A DNA stretch of 64,000 nt from Novosphingobium sp. FKTRR1 (GTDB lineage: Bacteria > Pseudomonadota > Alphaproteobacteria > Sphingomonadales > Sphingomonadaceae), in contig NZ_JAIZDA010000010.1 of assembly GCF_020404405.1 (NCBI RefSeq), positions 1 through 64,000 on the forward strand, given 5' to 3'. Of the stretch, positions 27,571-41,753 are shown in pieces. A program made the translations under genes and the position numbers. Under the pieces are notes generated by a model. It saw only the letters and a program-made list of their open reading frames with translations, ran no database searches and was not told the DNA's origin. Every line of letters begins with the position of its first letter. The first letter of the stretch is position 1.

Positions 27571-27747
27571 TCAGGCGACCACTTCGACCATGTGCGGCAG
27601 CTTGGCAATCGCACCGCGCACTTCGGCGGTGTCTTCCACCTCGACGATGCGGTTCATCTTGCCCAGACCCAGACCGATCAGAATCTTCTTCTGATGTTCC
27701 GGGCGACGGATCGGCGAACCGATCTGCTTGATCTTGATCGTTGCCAT
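27571..27747 (-). CDS. rpmD: 50S ribosomal protein L30
   Basis: 58 residues: [19 protein letters not shown] at the start, then the L30 core [17 protein letters not shown]. It is the usual size for bacterial L30. It lies 5 bases after rpsE. It is the last gene before the terminator, instead of leading into rplO. Confidence 0.97.
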   Translation of the reverse strand: MATIKIKQIGSPIRRPEHQKKILIGLGLGKMNRIVEVEDTAEVRGAIAKLPHMVEVVA

Positions 27748-27752
27748 GTCGC

Positions 27753-28484
27753 TTACTCCACGATGGCCGCGGCTTCGGCTTCCGCCTCAACCACGGTAGC
27801 GCCGCCGCGACCGAGCAGGTCGGCAACCTTCTTGCCACGACGCTGGGCAACCGACTTCGGCGAAGTCTGGTCGGTCAGCGCGTCGAAGGTGGCGCGGATC
27901 ATGTTGTAGGGGTTCGAGCTGCCGACCGACTTGGTCACGACGTCATGAACACCCAGGCTTTCAAAGACGGCGCGCATCGGGCCACCGGCGATGATGCCGG
28001 TACCGGCCGGAGCCGAACGCACGTTGACCTTGCCCGCGCCGAAACGGCCCTTGCCGTCATGGTGCAGGGTGCGGCCTTCCTTAAGCGGCACGCGGACCAT
28101 GGTCTTCTTTGCAGAAGCCGTAGCCTTGGTGATCGCTTCGGGCACTTCGCGAGCCTTGCCGTGGCCGAAGCCGACGCGACCCTTGCCGTCACCGACAACG
28201 ACCAGCGCCGCAAAGCCGAAGCGCTTGCCGCCCTTCACGGTCTTGCTGACGCGGTTGATGTGGACGAGCTTTTCAATCAGCTCCTCACCACCATCCTCGT
28301 CGTTGTTGCCACGACCGCGACGGTCGTCACGACGGCCACCACGGTTGCCGCCACGATCACGATCGCCGCCGCCACGGTTGCCACCGCCACGGTTGCCGCG
28401 ACCACGGCCTTGGCCTTCGCGCTGCTCGCCGCCGGTGGCTTCCACCGCGGCGACTACGCCTTCCACGTTGGTTTCGTCAGCCAT
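27753..28484 (-). CDS. rpsE: 30S ribosomal protein S5 with RGG-rich N-terminal extension
   Basis: 243 residues against 167 in E. coli. The conserved core begins near residue 68 ([14 protein letters not shown]) and includes [18 protein letters not shown] and [13 protein letters not shown]. The first 65 or so residues are an acidic start followed by Arg/Gly/Asp repeats ([18 protein letters not shown], then [15 protein letters not shown]), the composition of an RNA-binding RGG box. There is also an Ala/Glu tail of about 15 residues. The start lies directly after the rplR stop (TAA-ATG) and no later Met precedes the core, so the extension is probably translated. Confidence 0.97.
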   Translation of the reverse strand: MADETNVEGVVAAVEATGGEQREGQGRGRGNRGGGNRGGGDRDRGGNRGGRRDDRRGRGNNDEDGGEELIEKLVHINRVSKTVKGGKRFGFAALVVVGDGKGRVGFGHGKAREVPEAITKATASAKKTMVRVPLKEGRTLHHDGKGRFGAGKVNVRSAPAGTGIIAGGPMRAVFESLGVHDVVTKSVGSSNPYNMIRATFDALTDQTSPKSVAQRRGKKVADLLGRGGATVVEAEAEAAAIVE

Positions 28485-28835
28485 TTAGAACTCCAGGCCG
28501 CCTTCGCGGGCAGCGTCAGCCAGCGCCTTGACGCGGCCATGGAACAGGAAGCCGCCGCGATCGAACACGACGGTGGTGATGCCGGCAGCCTTGGCCTTCT
28601 CGGCAATTTCCTTGCCGACCTGAACCGCAGCATCGACGTTGGCGCCAATGGACTTCTGGCCCTTTACCAGCGTCGAAGCGGCGGCCAGCGTGTGGCCTCC
28701 GGCATCGTCGATGATCTGGGCATAGATGTGGCGACCCGAGCGGTGAACCGACAGACGGGGACGACCACCCGAGCGCGCCTTGAGCGCAGTGCGGACGCGG
28801 CGACGGCGGCGTTCGAAGAGGGACAGCTTGGCCAT
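28485..28835 (-). CDS. rplR: 50S ribosomal protein L18
   Basis: 116 residues, [25 protein letters not shown] basic N-terminus (two segments [11 protein letters not shown] and [17 protein letters not shown]) and the [21 protein letters not shown]-terminus. It binds 5S rRNA with L5. Its start overlaps the rplF stop (TAATG), indicating coupling. Confidence 0.98.
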   Translation of the reverse strand: MAKLSLFERRRRRVRTALKARSGGRPRLSVHRSGRHIYAQIIDDAGGHTLAAASTLVKGQKSIGANVDAAVQVGKEIAEKAKAAGITTVVFDRGGFLFHGRVKALADAAREGGLEF

Positions 28836-29368
28836 TACTTCTTCTTCCCTTCCTTCCGGAAGATGAACTCGCCGCGGTACTTGATGCCCTTGCCCTTGTA
28901 GGGTTCGGGCTTGCGCCAGCGACGGATCTCGGCCGCTACCTGGCCGACCTTCTGCTTGTCGATACCGGAAATGTGAACGGTGGTGTTGTCAGGCGTCTTG
29001 ATCTCGATGCCAGCAGGCACCGGGAAGTCGACGTCATGGCTGTAACCGAGCTGCAGCTTCAGGTTGGTGCCCTGAGCGTTCGCACGGTAACCCACACCGG
29101 TGATTTCGAGGGTCTTGGTATAGCCCTCGGTCACGCCGGTGATCAGGTTCGACACCAGGGTACGCTGCATGCCCCAGAAGGCACGCGCCGCCTTGGTGGC
29201 GTTCGCCGGCTTCACCACGATGGTGTCGCCCTCGACGGTGTAGCTGATTTCCTCGCGCAGACCGAGCGTGAGGGAGCCCTTGGGGCCCTTCACGGTCAGA
29301 ATGCCGTTCGCGATATCCGCGGTGACGCCACTGGGGATCGCCACCGGCTTCTTGCCGATGCGGCTCAT
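28835..29368 (-). CDS. rplF: 50S ribosomal protein L6
   Basis: 177 residues: start [15 protein letters not shown], and the signature [20 protein letters not shown] near the C-terminus. It sits near the sarcin-ricin loop. The start overlaps the rpsH stop as ATGA. Confidence 0.98.
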   Translation of the reverse strand: MSRIGKKPVAIPSGVTADIANGILTVKGPKGSLTLGLREEISYTVEGDTIVVKPANATKAARAFWGMQRTLVSNLITGVTEGYTKTLEITGVGYRANAQGTNLKLQLGYSHDVDFPVPAGIEIKTPDNTTVHISGIDKQKVGQVAAEIRRWRKPEPYKGKGIKYRGEFIFRKEGKKK

Positions 29369-29763
29369 CAGAACACCTCCGCGAGCACTTCGCCACCGAC
29401 GTTCGCAGCGCGTGCTTCGGCATCCGAGAGCACGCCCTTGGGCGTCGAGACGATCGAGATGCCAAGCCCGTTACGCACCACCGGAAGTTCCTTGGAACCC
29501 GAATAGACGCGGCGGCCCGGCTTGGAAACGCGGGCTACGTGCTTGATCGCGGGCTGGCCTTCGAAATACTTGAGTTCGATGCGCAGCAGCGGATGAATGC
29601 CCGTGGTGTCCTCGGAAAAGCCACGGATGTAGCCTTCACGCTGGAGCACTTCGAGAACGTGTGAACGCAGCTTGGAAGCGGGCGAAAGGACGGTGTCCTT
29701 CTTTGCCTGCTGCCCGTTGCGGATGCGGGTGAGCATGTCACCCAGCGGATCGGTCAATGCCAT
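29368..29763 (-). CDS. rpsH: 30S ribosomal protein S8
   Basis: 131 residues: start [20 protein letters not shown]-terminus [22 protein letters not shown]. In E. coli S8 is the translational repressor of the spc operon through a site near rplE. Whether that holds here cannot be judged from sequence. Confidence 0.98.
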   Translation of the reverse strand: MALTDPLGDMLTRIRNGQQAKKDTVLSPASKLRSHVLEVLQREGYIRGFSEDTTGIHPLLRIELKYFEGQPAIKHVARVSKPGRRVYSGSKELPVVRNGLGISIVSTPKGVLSDAEARAANVGGEVLAEVF

Positions 29764-29784
29764 CGCCTATAATCCTCCAGGCCC

Positions 29785-30090
29785 TTACCAGCTCGACTTC
29801 GTCACGCCGGGCACGAGCCCCTTGTTGGCGAGATCGCGCAGCTCGATGCGGCACAGACCGAACTTGCGGTAGTACCCACGCGGGCGGCCGGTGGTGTTGC
29901 AACGGTTGCGAACGCGGGTCGGGTTCGCATTGCGGGGCAGTTCTGCCATCTTCAGGCGCGCGATGAGGCGCTCGGTTTCGTCGAGCGATTCATCAGCGGC
30001 CGTGGCCTTGAGCGCGGCAAACTTCGCGGCGTACTTCACCACGAGCTTCTTGCGGCGCTCGTTCTTGTTGATCGAACTCAGTTTCGCCAT
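29785..30090 (-). CDS. rpsN: 30S ribosomal protein S14
   Basis: 101 residues, the long zinc-free (C-minus) form with no CxxC pairs: [20 protein letters not shown] followed by [21 protein letters not shown]. Order rplE-rpsN-rpsH is standard. Confidence 0.98.
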   Translation of the reverse strand: MAKLSSINKNERRKKLVVKYAAKFAALKATAADESLDETERLIARLKMAELPRNANPTRVRNRCNTTGRPRGYYRKFGLCRIELRDLANKGLVPGVTKSSW

Positions 30091-30119
30091 GGACTTAAGC
30101 TCTTTCTTCTATCCTGGAC

Positions 30120-30698
30120 TCAGGCAGCCTGCTTCTGCTCGGCGTCCTGCGGGAAGGGGAAACCGAACAGGCGCAGCAGCTCGCGCGCCTCGTCGTCGGT
30201 CTTGGCGGAGGTGGTCACGATGATGTCGAGCCCGCGCACCTTGTCGATCTGGTCGTAGCTGATCTCCGGAAAGATGATCTGCTCCTTCAGGCCGACGGCA
30301 TAGTTGCCACGGCCGTCGAACGACTTGGGGTTGAGGCCACGAAAGTCGCGGATGCGGGGCATCGCGATCGTGATCAGACGATCCAGAAATTCATACATGC
30401 GTTCGCGGCGCAAGGTGACCTTGCAACCGATGGGCATGCCTTCACGCAGCTTGAACTGCGCGATCGACTTCTTCGCCTTGGTGATCACCGGCTTCTGGCC
30501 AGCAATCAGTTCCATTTCGGCGGCAGCGGTCGTGACCTTCTTCTTGTCCTGGCTCGCTTCGCCCACGCCCATGTTGAGCGTGATTTTTTCGATCCGGGGG
30601 ATCTCAAGCGCGTTCTTGTAGCCGAACTTTTCCTGCATCGCCTTGGCGATGTCGGCTTCGTACTTGGCCTTGAGGCGCGGAGTGTACTTGTCAGCCAT
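30120..30698 (-). CDS. rplE: 50S ribosomal protein L5
   Basis: 192 residues starting [19 protein letters not shown]. It carries [11 protein letters not shown] and the [21 protein letters not shown]-terminal block, and binds 5S rRNA. The start codon lies 8 bases inside the end of rplX. Longer in-frame starts exist but run through rplX. Confidence 0.98.
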   Translation of the reverse strand: MADKYTPRLKAKYEADIAKAMQEKFGYKNALEIPRIEKITLNMGVGEASQDKKKVTTAAAEMELIAGQKPVITKAKKSIAQFKLREGMPIGCKVTLRRERMYEFLDRLITIAMPRIRDFRGLNPKSFDGRGNYAVGLKEQIIFPEISYDQIDKVRGLDIIVTTSAKTDDEARELLRLFGFPFPQDAEQKQAA

Positions 30699-31008
30699 CG
30701 ATCGTTTCCCCCGACTTGACGGCCACACGGACCTTCTTGCCGTCGCGGACTTCGAAACGGACGCGGGTTGCCTTGCCATCAGCGCCGGCAAACGCGACCT
30801 TCGAGATGTGCAGCGGAGCCTCGAAGCGGTCGAGACCGCCCTGGGGGTTCTGCTGGCTGGGCTTGCGGTGACGGGTCGCGATGTTCACGCCCTGCACGAC
30901 AACCTTCTCCACCTTGGGGAGAACGGAAACGACAGTGCCGGTGCGGCCCTTGTCCTTGCCCGAAAGGACGATCACGTTGTCGCCCTTCTTGATCTTAGCG
31001 GAAGCCAT
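30691..31008 (-). CDS. rplX: 50S ribosomal protein L24
   Basis: 105 residues: [20 protein letters not shown] is the KOW motif of L24, the assembly-initiating protein. It overlaps rplE at one end. Its ATG overlaps the rplN stop (TAATG) at the other. Confidence 0.98.
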   Translation of the reverse strand: MASAKIKKGDNVIVLSGKDKGRTGTVVSVLPKVEKVVVQGVNIATRHRKPSQQNPQGGLDRFEAPLHISKVAFAGADGKATRVRFEVRDGKKVRVAVKSGETIDG

Positions 31009-31376
31009 TACAGCACCTCCGGCGCAAGGCTGATGATCTTCATGAAGCCCTTGCCGCGCAGTTCGCGCACCACGGGGCCGAAGATACGCGTGCCGATGGG
31101 CTCTTCGTTCTTGCCGACGAGCACAGCAGCATTGCTGTCGAAGCGGATCACGCTGCCATCAGCGCGACGTACATCCTTGCGGGTACGCACGATGACGGCG
31201 CGGTGAACGTCGCCCTTCTTGACGCGAGCACGCGGCTGCGCTTCCTTCACCGACACCACGATGATGTCGCCGACGCCGGCAAAACGACGCTTCGAGCCAC
31301 CCAGCACCTTGATGCACTGGACGCGCTTGGCGCCGCTGTTGTCCGCCACGTCGAGATTGGATTGCATCTGGATCAT
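31008..31376 (-). CDS. rplN: 50S ribosomal protein L14
   Basis: 122 residues: [20 protein letters not shown] start and the [14 protein letters not shown] motif. First gene of the spc section. The 97 bases separating it from rpsQ hold two hairpins. Confidence 0.98.
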   Translation of the reverse strand: MIQMQSNLDVADNSGAKRVQCIKVLGGSKRRFAGVGDIIVVSVKEAQPRARVKKGDVHRAVIVRTRKDVRRADGSVIRFDSNAAVLVGKNEEPIGTRIFGPVVRELRGKGFMKIISLAPEVL

Positions 31377-31473
31377 TGATCCGGTTCCTTCTCACTGGCT
31401 TGCCGGAACCAGTCCGGCAGTTCCAAAACTTGTCGATCTCGCTGGATCAGAGGCCCGCAGGCCTCCGCACCAA
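31377..31473 (-). other. Structured spacer at the S10-spc boundary
   Basis: 97 bases between rpsQ and rplN, long for this operon. It holds a stem GAGGCC / GGCCTC with a 4-base loop (31450-31465) and a stem TGCCGGA / TCCGGCA with a 5-base loop (31401-31419). Neither is followed by a T-tract. The boundary matches the classical S10/spc operon border, so regulatory or processing function is plausible but not shown. Confidence 0.45.
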
Positions 31474-31743
31474 TCAGACGTCCGCTTCGACCGCCGCCGT
31501 CTTACCGGCGAGCACGCGATCCACCACTTCCCACGTCTTGAGCTTCGAGTGGGGCGCGCTTTCCTGAATGCGCACCGTCTCGCCGGTCTTGTAGGTATTG
31601 GCTTCGTCGTGCGCGTGATACTTCTTCGAGCGACGGATGATCTTCCCGTACATCGGGTGCTTCACCTTACGCTCGACCTTCACGACCACGGTCTTGTCAG
31701 TCTTGTCGGAGACCACGGTCCCGATCAGAATTCGCTTGGGCAT
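31474..31743 (-). CDS. rpsQ: 30S ribosomal protein S17
   Basis: 89 residues: [20 protein letters not shown] start and [19 protein letters not shown], the S17 signature. Last gene of the S10 section, 10 bases after rpmC. Confidence 0.98.
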   Translation of the reverse strand: MPKRILIGTVVSDKTDKTVVVKVERKVKHPMYGKIIRRSKKYHAHDEANTYKTGETVRIQESAPHSKLKTWEVVDRVLAGKTAAVEADV

Positions 31744-31753
31744 GGTGCTCTCC

Positions 31754-31957
31754 TTACGCCTTGGCAGTCCGGGAACGCTCGGTCTGCAGCGTCTTGATGC
31801 GAGCGATGTCGCGGCGCACTTCCTGGATGCGCGCCGGACGTTCCAGTTGGTTTGTAGCCGCCTGGAAACGCAGGTTAAATTGTTCGCGCTTCAGTTCAGC
31901 GAGATCAGCAGAGAGCTGGTCGTCGCTCTTGACGCGAAGGTCTTCGAACTTGGCCAT
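31754..31957 (-). CDS. rpmC: 50S ribosomal protein L29
   Basis: 67 residues: [19 protein letters not shown] start and the [18 protein letters not shown] helix pair. It sits at the tunnel exit near L23. The start at 31957 matches the family; an in-frame start 5 codons upstream would overlap nearly to the end of rplP. Confidence 0.97.
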   Translation of the reverse strand: MAKFEDLRVKSDDQLSADLAELKREQFNLRFQAATNQLERPARIQEVRRDIARIKTLQTERSRTAKA

Positions 31958-31968
31958 CGTGTCTCTCC

Positions 31969-32406
31969 TCAATCTTCGCTGACAAGGTGCGAGGTGTCGC
32001 CGAGGCGCGCCACGACCTTCGTCTTGATCGGAAGCTTCATCGCCGCACGGCTGAAAGCTTCAGCGGCGAGCGGACCGGGAACGCCGTCCAGTTCGAACAG
32101 GATCTTGCCCGGCTTGACGCGAGCAGCCCAGTATTCGACCGAACCCTTGCCCTTGCCCTGACGGACTTCGGCAGGCTTCTTGGTCACCGGCAGATCCGGG
32201 AAAATCCGGATCCACAGACGGCCCTGACGGCGGATGTGACGCGTGATCGCGCGGCGGGCCGCTTCGATCTGACGAGCCGTAACGCGCTCCGGTTCCATGG
32301 CCTTGAGGCCATAGGTGCCGAAGTTGAGGTCCGTGCCGCCCTTGGCGTTACCATGAAGGCGGCCCTTGAACGACTTGCGGAACTTGGTCTTTTTCGGTTG
32401 CAGCAT
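31969..32406 (-). CDS. rplP: 50S ribosomal protein L16
   Basis: 145 residues: [19 protein letters not shown] start, [21 protein letters not shown] and [12 protein letters not shown]. It contributes to the A-site region. Confidence 0.98.
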   Translation of the reverse strand: MLQPKKTKFRKSFKGRLHGNAKGGTDLNFGTYGLKAMEPERVTARQIEAARRAITRHIRRQGRLWIRIFPDLPVTKKPAEVRQGKGKGSVEYWAARVKPGKILFELDGVPGPLAAEAFSRAAMKLPIKTKVVARLGDTSHLVSED

Positions 32407-32409
32407 GGC

Positions 32410-33120
32410 TTAGTTCCTGCGGTCATCGCGCGCGGGGCGCACGCCCGAGGTCTGCGCCTCAAGCATGAGCCGATCCTGCGCGAGCGGGTCATGACCGAGG
32501 ATCTCACCCTTGAAGATCCAGGTCTTGATGCCGATCACACCGTATGCGGTGTGCGCTTCAGCTTCGGCGTAGTCGATGTTGGCGCGCAGCGTGTGCAGGG
32601 GCACACGGCCTTCGCGATACCATTCGACGCGGGCGATTTCTGCACCACCGAGACGGCCGCCGCAGGTGATCTTGATGCCTTCGGCACCAAGACGCAGCGC
32701 CGACTGAACGGCACGCTTCATCGCGCGGCGGAAGGCAACACGGCGGACCAGCTGGTCGGCGATGCCCTGGGCGACAAGCTTCGAATCGATTTCCGGCTTG
32801 CGGATTTCGACGATGTTCAGCTTGACGTCGCTGCCGGTGAGCGTGGCAAGCTTGCTGCGGAGCTTTTCGATGTCCGCACCCTTCTTGCCGATGATCACAC
32901 CGGGACGGGCCGCATAGATCGAGATGCGGCACAGCTTGGCCGGACGCTCGATCACCACCTTCGAGATCGCTGCCTGCGGCAGGTTCTCGATGATGTACTT
33001 GCGGATCGTCAGATCCTCGCGCAGCAGCTTTTCATAGCTGCGGCCCTCGGCGTACCAGCGGCTGTCCCAGGTACGGTTGATCTGCAGACGCAGACCGATG
33101 GGGTTGCTCTTGTGACCCAT
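32410..33120 (-). CDS. rpsC: 30S ribosomal protein S3
   Basis: 236 residues: [20 protein letters not shown] start; the KH domain [15 protein letters not shown]; and the C-terminal [18 protein letters not shown] and [10 protein letters not shown] blocks. It lines the mRNA entry channel. It is 2 bases from rplV. Confidence 0.99.
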   Translation of the reverse strand: MGHKSNPIGLRLQINRTWDSRWYAEGRSYEKLLREDLTIRKYIIENLPQAAISKVVIERPAKLCRISIYAARPGVIIGKKGADIEKLRSKLATLTGSDVKLNIVEIRKPEIDSKLVAQGIADQLVRRVAFRRAMKRAVQSALRLGAEGIKITCGGRLGGAEIARVEWYREGRVPLHTLRANIDYAEAEAHTAYGVIGIKTWIFKGEILGHDPLAQDRLMLEAQTSGVRPARDDRRN

Positions 33121-33122
33121 GA

Positions 33123-33500
33123 TCAGGCCTCCTCGACTTCGCGAACGACGATCCGCAGCCGGCTGAACGGCTTGAGGATCCGGGTCGACTTGCCACGACC
33201 ACGCGTGTGGAAGCGCTTCATCGTGATCGACTTGCCGACCGAAGCTTCGGCAACGACCAGTGCGTCGACGTCCAGGTTGTGGTTGTTTTCCGCGTTGGCG
33301 ATCGCCGAAGCGAGCACCTTGCGAGCATCAACCGCCATCGCCTTCTTCGAGAAAGCGAGGATGTTCATGGCCTCTTCGGCCGTCTTGCCGCGAATGAGAG
33401 CGGCGACAAGGTTGAGCTTCTGGGCCGAACCACGGATCGTGGTGCCAACCGACAGGGCTTCCTTGTCACCGACGCGACGGGGAGCAGCAGGCTTGCTCAT
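33123..33500 (-). CDS. rplV: 50S ribosomal protein L22
   Basis: 125 residues: the [21 protein letters not shown] block and a beta-hairpin ending [20 protein letters not shown]. The hairpin reaches into the exit tunnel. ATGA overlap with rpsS. Confidence 0.98.
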   Translation of the reverse strand: MSKPAAPRRVGDKEALSVGTTIRGSAQKLNLVAALIRGKTAEEAMNILAFSKKAMAVDARKVLASAIANAENNHNLDVDALVVAEASVGKSITMKRFHTRGRGKSTRILKPFSRLRIVVREVEEA

Positions 33501-33778
33501 CAGCGCTTGCCCTTCTTGTCAGCGGCGTGGCCGGGGAACGTGCGCGTGGGCGCAAATTCACCAAGCTTATGGCCGACCATCTCTTCATTGACAGAGACGG
33601 GGATGAACTTGTGTCCGTTGTAGACGCTGAAGGTCAGCCCAACGAACTGCGGAATGATGGTCGAACGACGCGACCAAGTCTTGATCGGAGCCGCGCGGGA
33701 GCCTGCATCCTGGGCCACTTCGGCCTTCTTCAGGAGGTGCAGGTCGACGAAGGGGCCCTTCCAGACGGAACGTGCCAT
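33500..33778 (-). CDS. rpsS: 30S ribosomal protein S19
   Basis: 92 residues: [18 protein letters not shown] start, [20 protein letters not shown], and [16 protein letters not shown]. It forms the 30S head with S13. It lies 6 bases after rplB. Confidence 0.99.
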   Translation of the reverse strand: MARSVWKGPFVDLHLLKKAEVAQDAGSRAAPIKTWSRRSTIIPQFVGLTFSVYNGHKFIPVSVNEEMVGHKLGEFAPTRTFPGHAADKKGKR

Positions 33779-33784
33779 GGGGTC

Positions 33785-34621
<837 letters not shown>

Positions 34622-34634
34622 GATCGGTGCCGCC

Positions 34635-34940
34635 TCAGATACCGCTGGTCACGTCGATCGACTGGCCGGGAGCCAGCGTGACGACGGCCTTCTTGACGTC
34701 GGAGCGCTTGTAGGGCTTGCCCTTCCAGCGCTTGGTCTTGCCCTTCTGCGTCAAGGTGTTCACCGCAGTGACCTTGACGTTGAAGAGCGCTTCGACCGCG
34801 GCCTTGATCTCCGGCTTGGTCGCCTTGTCGGCAACCTTGAAGACAACCGCGTTGTGCTCGCTCAGCAGCGTCGCCTTTTCGGTGATGTGGGGAGCCACGA
34901 TCACGTCATAGTGACGCGTGTCGATTGCGTCCTTAGCCAT
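34635..34940 (-). CDS. rplW: 50S ribosomal protein L23
   Basis: 101 residues: [21 protein letters not shown] and the loop [20 protein letters not shown]. It is the docking site for trigger factor and SRP at the tunnel exit. Its start overlaps rplD by 8 bases. Confidence 0.98.
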   Translation of the reverse strand: MAKDAIDTRHYDVIVAPHITEKATLLSEHNAVVFKVADKATKPEIKAAVEALFNVKVTAVNTLTQKGKTKRWKGKPYKRSDVKKAVVTLAPGQSIDVTSGI

Positions 34941-35556
34941 GGAAACGCGCCTCCAGCTTTTCGACAGCTGCGCGCGTCAGCACCAGCGTGTCATGCTTCA
35001 GGATGTCATAGACGTTGGCACCGATCGCCGGCAGGACGTTGATGCCGATGAGGTTGCGCGCGGCGCGGGCAAAGCCCTCGTTCACGTGCTCACCATCGAC
35101 CACCAGCACCTTCTTGCCGAAACCCGCCTTGGCGAGCGTGCCGGCCAGAACCTTGGTCTTGCCTTCGCCGATGTCGAGACTGTCGATCACGACAAGGCCC
35201 TTCTGAGCCTTGGCCGAAAGCGCCATCTTGAGACCGAGCGCGCGGATCTTCTTGTTCAGCGAAACGTGGAAGTCACGGACGCGGGGTCCGTGCGCCTTGC
35301 CACCACCGATGAAGATCGGGGCCTTGCGATCGCCGTGACGGGCGGTACCGCCGCCCTTCTGGTTGCCGAACTTCTTGCCGGTGCGAGCAACATCCGAACG
35401 CTCGCGAGCGCCCCGAGCCGTGCCACGGCGATTTTCGAGCTGCCAGGTGACAACGCGGTGGAGGATGTCTGCGCGCGGTTCGAGACCGAACACGGCATCC
35501 GAAAGCTCGACGTCGCCAACGGCGCTGCCATCGAGATTGAGGACCTGAACCTTCAC
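34933..35556 (-). CDS. rplD: 50S ribosomal protein L4
   Basis: 207 residues: [20 protein letters not shown] start; the tunnel loop [20 protein letters not shown]; and [20 protein letters not shown]. In gammaproteobacteria L4 represses its own operon; a structured region upstream of rplC here could be a target, but this is speculative. Confidence 0.98.
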   Translation of the reverse strand: MKVQVLNLDGSAVGDVELSDAVFGLEPRADILHRVVTWQLENRRGTARGARERSDVARTGKKFGNQKGGGTARHGDRKAPIFIGGGKAHGPRVRDFHVSLNKKIRALGLKMALSAKAQKGLVVIDSLDIGEGKTKVLAGTLAKAGFGKKVLVVDGEHVNEGFARAARNLIGINVLPAIGANVYDILKHDTLVLTRAAVEKLEARFHG

Positions 35557-35559
35557 GAC

Positions 35560-36288
35560 TTAGCCCTCCTGACCTTCGGCCGCTTCAGGAGCGATACCGT
35601 CGTTGGTGTTGGCAGCCTGCTTGAGGCCGGCGGGATAGGGCGCTTCAGCGTGGCGATCGATCTTGACCGCGTCACGAACCAGCAGCCAGCCGTTCTTCGC
35701 GCCCGGGACCGAGCCCTTGACGAAGATCAGGCCGCGTGCGTCGTCGGTACGGACAACTTCGAGGTTCTGCTGGGTGCGCTGGCGATCGCCCTGGTGGCCT
35801 GCCATCTTCTTGTTCTTGAAGACGCGACCCGGATCCTGGCGGTTACCGGTCGAACCGTGGGCACGGTGCGAGATCGAAACACCGTGGGTGGCGCGCATAC
35901 CGCCGAAACCCCAGCGCTTCATCGCACCCGAAAAGCCCTTGCCCTGGGTGTGACCGGTGATGTCGACGTACTGGCCAGCGACAAAGTGCGAGGCAGCGAT
36001 CGAGGCGCCAACCTCAAGCACCGCGTCGTCGGCGACGCGAAACTCGGCCACTTCCATCTTCAGCGGAACTTCCGCCTTGGCGAAGTGCTCACGCTGCGGC
36101 TTGGCAACGTTCTTTTGCTTGGCTGCGCCCGCACCGAGCTGAACCGCGACGTAACCGTCACGATCTTCCGTGCGAACCGAAACCACCTGGCAATCTTCAA
36201 GCGAAAGGACGGTGACCGGCACGTGCCGTCCGTCGTCCTGGAAAAGCCGGGTCATCCCGACCTTCTTCGCGATCACGCCGGTGCGCAT
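35560..36288 (-). CDS. rplC: 50S ribosomal protein L3
   Basis: 242 residues, about 30 longer than in E. coli because of a C-terminal extension rich in Ala and Glu. [20 protein letters not shown] start; [20 protein letters not shown] contains the family loop. A strong ribosome binding site (AAGGAG) precedes it. It is separated from rpsJ by 276 bases, much more than the other gaps of this operon. Confidence 0.98.
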   Translation of the reverse strand: MRTGVIAKKVGMTRLFQDDGRHVPVTVLSLEDCQVVSVRTEDRDGYVAVQLGAGAAKQKNVAKPQREHFAKAEVPLKMEVAEFRVADDAVLEVGASIAASHFVAGQYVDITGHTQGKGFSGAMKRWGFGGMRATHGVSISHRAHGSTGNRQDPGRVFKNKKMAGHQGDRQRTQQNLEVVRTDDARGLIFVKGSVPGAKNGWLLVRDAVKIDRHAEAPYPAGLKQAANTNDGIAPEAAEGQEG

Positions 36289-36564
36289 GATCCATACTCC
36301 TTAAAACACAGAGGCCTGCGAAGGCCCATCCCCCGCAGGCGTGTTCAGCCCGATATGTGAAACGTGCCCCCGCCGGGCTGAATGCCCTCTGCCGAAGCAG
36401 AAAGGCGGACGGGGGACGCTTGCCCGGCCAAGTGCCACTCAAAGAGCGGCGAGAGCCGGAGGTATCCCTTTGTCGCGGTGGAAAAATCCACCAAGTCGGT
36501 CAAAACCGAAAGGAACTTTGGGTCCGAAAACCCGAAAACCGTTGCGTCTGGATCGAGGCCTTAA
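36289..36564 (-). other. Long hairpin-rich spacer between rpsJ and rplC
   Basis: 276 bases without a gene. It contains at least four perfect inverted repeats: TCGGT/ACCGA (36496-36509), GGTGGA/TCCACC (36477-36492), TTCAGCCCG/CGGGCTGAA (36344-36382) and GCCTGCG/CGCAGGC (36314-36340). The last two stack next to each other just ahead of the rplC ribosome binding site. This is the organisation of a structured mRNA leader such as an r-protein autoregulatory element. No T-tract follows any stem. Function is inferred. Confidence 0.55.
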
Positions 36565-36876
<312 letters not shown>

Positions 36877-36979
36877 GTCCGTTTACCGATGCGAAAGAGC
36901 TAAAACAAAAACCAGCCGGACCACCCTCTCACCTGTACCCTGTAAGCCAAAGGCCAGGGAAAGCGGGCCGACTGATCAG

Positions 36980-37016
36980 AAAACCGGCCGGCGGGAAGAG
37001 CGAATCTCCCCGCCGG
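36980..37016 (-). terminator. Hairpin with T-run after tuf
   Basis: Minus strand: CCGGCGGG pairs with CCCGCCGG, extended by three pairs beyond one mismatch. A CCGG spacer and TTTT follow. It sits 14 bases after the tuf stop and likely ends or attenuates the str operon ahead of rpsJ. Confidence 0.7.
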
Positions 37017-37029
37017 TGCGCGGCCTATA

Positions 37030-38220
<1,191 letters not shown>

Positions 38221-38319
38221 TGCTCAAACCTTCTTTTCAATAAATGTTGATTGCTCTTGGAGGCGGCACCAGCCGGACTCGCCGAAAATCAGGCGCCGCC
38301 CCTAGCCCGAACGCGTGGT

Positions 38320-40392
<2,073 letters not shown>

Positions 40393-40495
40393 GGGAAGAG
40401 TTCCTTGGTGCGGGGGAGCCAGATTGCGGTCCGGCTCGCCCCATATGGTTACTTACGTGACCGTTTAAAGACTGCCACGTTACCGACCTAGGCGA

Positions 40496-40966
40496 TTACC
40501 AGCGGTAATGGCTGAAGGCGCGGTTGGCGTCGGCCATGCGGTGGGTGTCTTCACGCTTCTTGACCGCGTTGCCACGGTTGTTGGCAGCGTCGAGCAGTTC
40601 CGCCGAAAGACGCGCAGCCATGGTGGTTTCGCTGCGGTTGCGCGCAGCGGTGATCAGCCAGCGGATGGCCAGAGCCTGGGCGCGCTCGGGGCGGACTTCG
40701 ACAGGCACCTGATACGTGGCACCACCGACGCGGCGCGAACGCACTTCGATCTGCGGCTTCACGTTGTTCAGCGCATCATGGAACAGTTGCAGCGGATCGG
40801 CCTTGGCGCGGGTCTGCATGGTTTCCATGGCACCGTAGACGATGCTTTCGGCCACAGACTTCTTACCATCGAGCATGAGGTTGTTCATGAACTTCGACAG
40901 AACCTGATCACCGAACTTCGGATCCGGCAGGATTTCCCGCTTTTCCGGACGACGACGACGAGACAT
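40496..40966 (-). CDS. rpsG: 30S ribosomal protein S7
   Basis: 156 residues: [20 protein letters not shown] start, and the C-terminal [21 protein letters not shown]. It initiates assembly of the 30S head. Standard place between rpsL and fusA. Confidence 0.99.
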   Translation of the reverse strand: MSRRRRPEKREILPDPKFGDQVLSKFMNNLMLDGKKSVAESIVYGAMETMQTRAKADPLQLFHDALNNVKPQIEVRSRRVGGATYQVPVEVRPERAQALAIRWLITAARNRSETTMAARLSAELLDAANNRGNAVKKREDTHRMADANRAFSHYRW

Positions 40967-41067
40967 CTTGTATTCCTTCTAATCAGGGCAGCGCGAGCAC
41001 CAGCCCTTTTCCTGAAAGACCATTCGGGCAGGCGGCAGGGTAAACACCCCTCACCAGCCCGGCATGA

Positions 41068-41439
41068 TCACTTCGGACGCTTGGCGCCGTACTTCGAGCG
41101 GCTCTGCTTGCGATCCTTGACACCCTGGGTATCGAGCACGCCGCGCAGAACGTGGTAACGCACGCCGGGAAGGTCGCGAACGCGGCCGCCACGGATCAGA
41201 ACGACCGAGTGTTCTTGCAGGTTGTGGCCTTCGCCGGGGATGTACGAGATGACTTCGCGCTGGTTGGTCAGGCGGATCTTGGCCACCTTGCGAAGCGCCG
41301 AGTTCGGCTTCTTCGGGGTGGTGGTGTAAACGCGGGTGCAAACGCCGCGCTTCTGCGGGTTCTGCTCCATCGCAGGGACCTTGCTCTTGGCCTTCTGCGG
41401 TTCGCGACCCTTGCGGATCAGCTGGTTGATAGTGGGCAT
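41068..41439 (-). CDS. rpsL: 30S ribosomal protein S12
   Basis: 123 residues starting [20 protein letters not shown]. It contains [18 protein letters not shown], with the Lys at the position where streptomycin-resistance changes arise in other species, and [12 protein letters not shown]. The frame is open further upstream, but the family start is at 41439. First gene of the str operon. Confidence 0.99.
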   Translation of the reverse strand: MPTINQLIRKGREPQKAKSKVPAMEQNPQKRGVCTRVYTTTPKKPNSALRKVAKIRLTNQREVISYIPGEGHNLQEHSVVLIRGGRVRDLPGVRYHVLRGVLDTQGVKDRKQSRSKYGAKRPK

Positions 41440-41753
41440 GAAGGACTCTTCACCTTGTCTTGAAGGTGATGCACCGCAGGCAAAGAGTACCGGGCAACTC
41501 ACACACAAGGCGGGCGGGCAGCCCACGGAAGGGGCCAAACCGGCGCAACGCGCATGAACCGAAACGCTCCACCCGCGCCGCAGCACCGGGTTACTTTGAC
41601 GGATTATACAGGCAAGCCTGCACGCACCGGCAATGTTCAGCTCGACTCCGCCACCGGACAAACCGGTATCGGAAGATGCGCGCCCCTAATCGGAATTGCC
41701 TCCGCCGTCAACAAGCGAAGCCGATTGCAAGGCCAAGGCCCCGCATTTGCGCC
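41440..41753. promoter_or_regulatory. Upstream region of the str operon
   Basis: 314 bases between the rpsL start and the end of the UrcA gene on the same strand. No gene is visible. A perfect -10 box lies at 41603-41608, leaving an untranslated leader of about 155 bases. Confidence 0.6.
41603..41633 (-). promoter_or_regulatory. Candidate str operon promoter
   Basis: Minus strand -10 TATAAT (41608-41603) is a perfect match. The best -35 is TTGCCG (41633-41628) at a rather long 19-base spacing. It should drive rpsL-rpsG-fusA-tuf. Confidence 0.55.

Noticed and set aside
27741..28901. 386-codon plus-strand frame with long Thr/Ala runs
   Set aside because: It is the antisense of the S5 RGG repeats; repeat composition explains the runs.
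31987..33591. 534-codon open frame on the plus strand
   Set aside because: Antisense to rplP, rpsC and rplV; a GC shadow.
34918..36360. 480-codon open frame on the plus strand
   Set aside because: Antisense to rplD and rplC; no recognisable domain.
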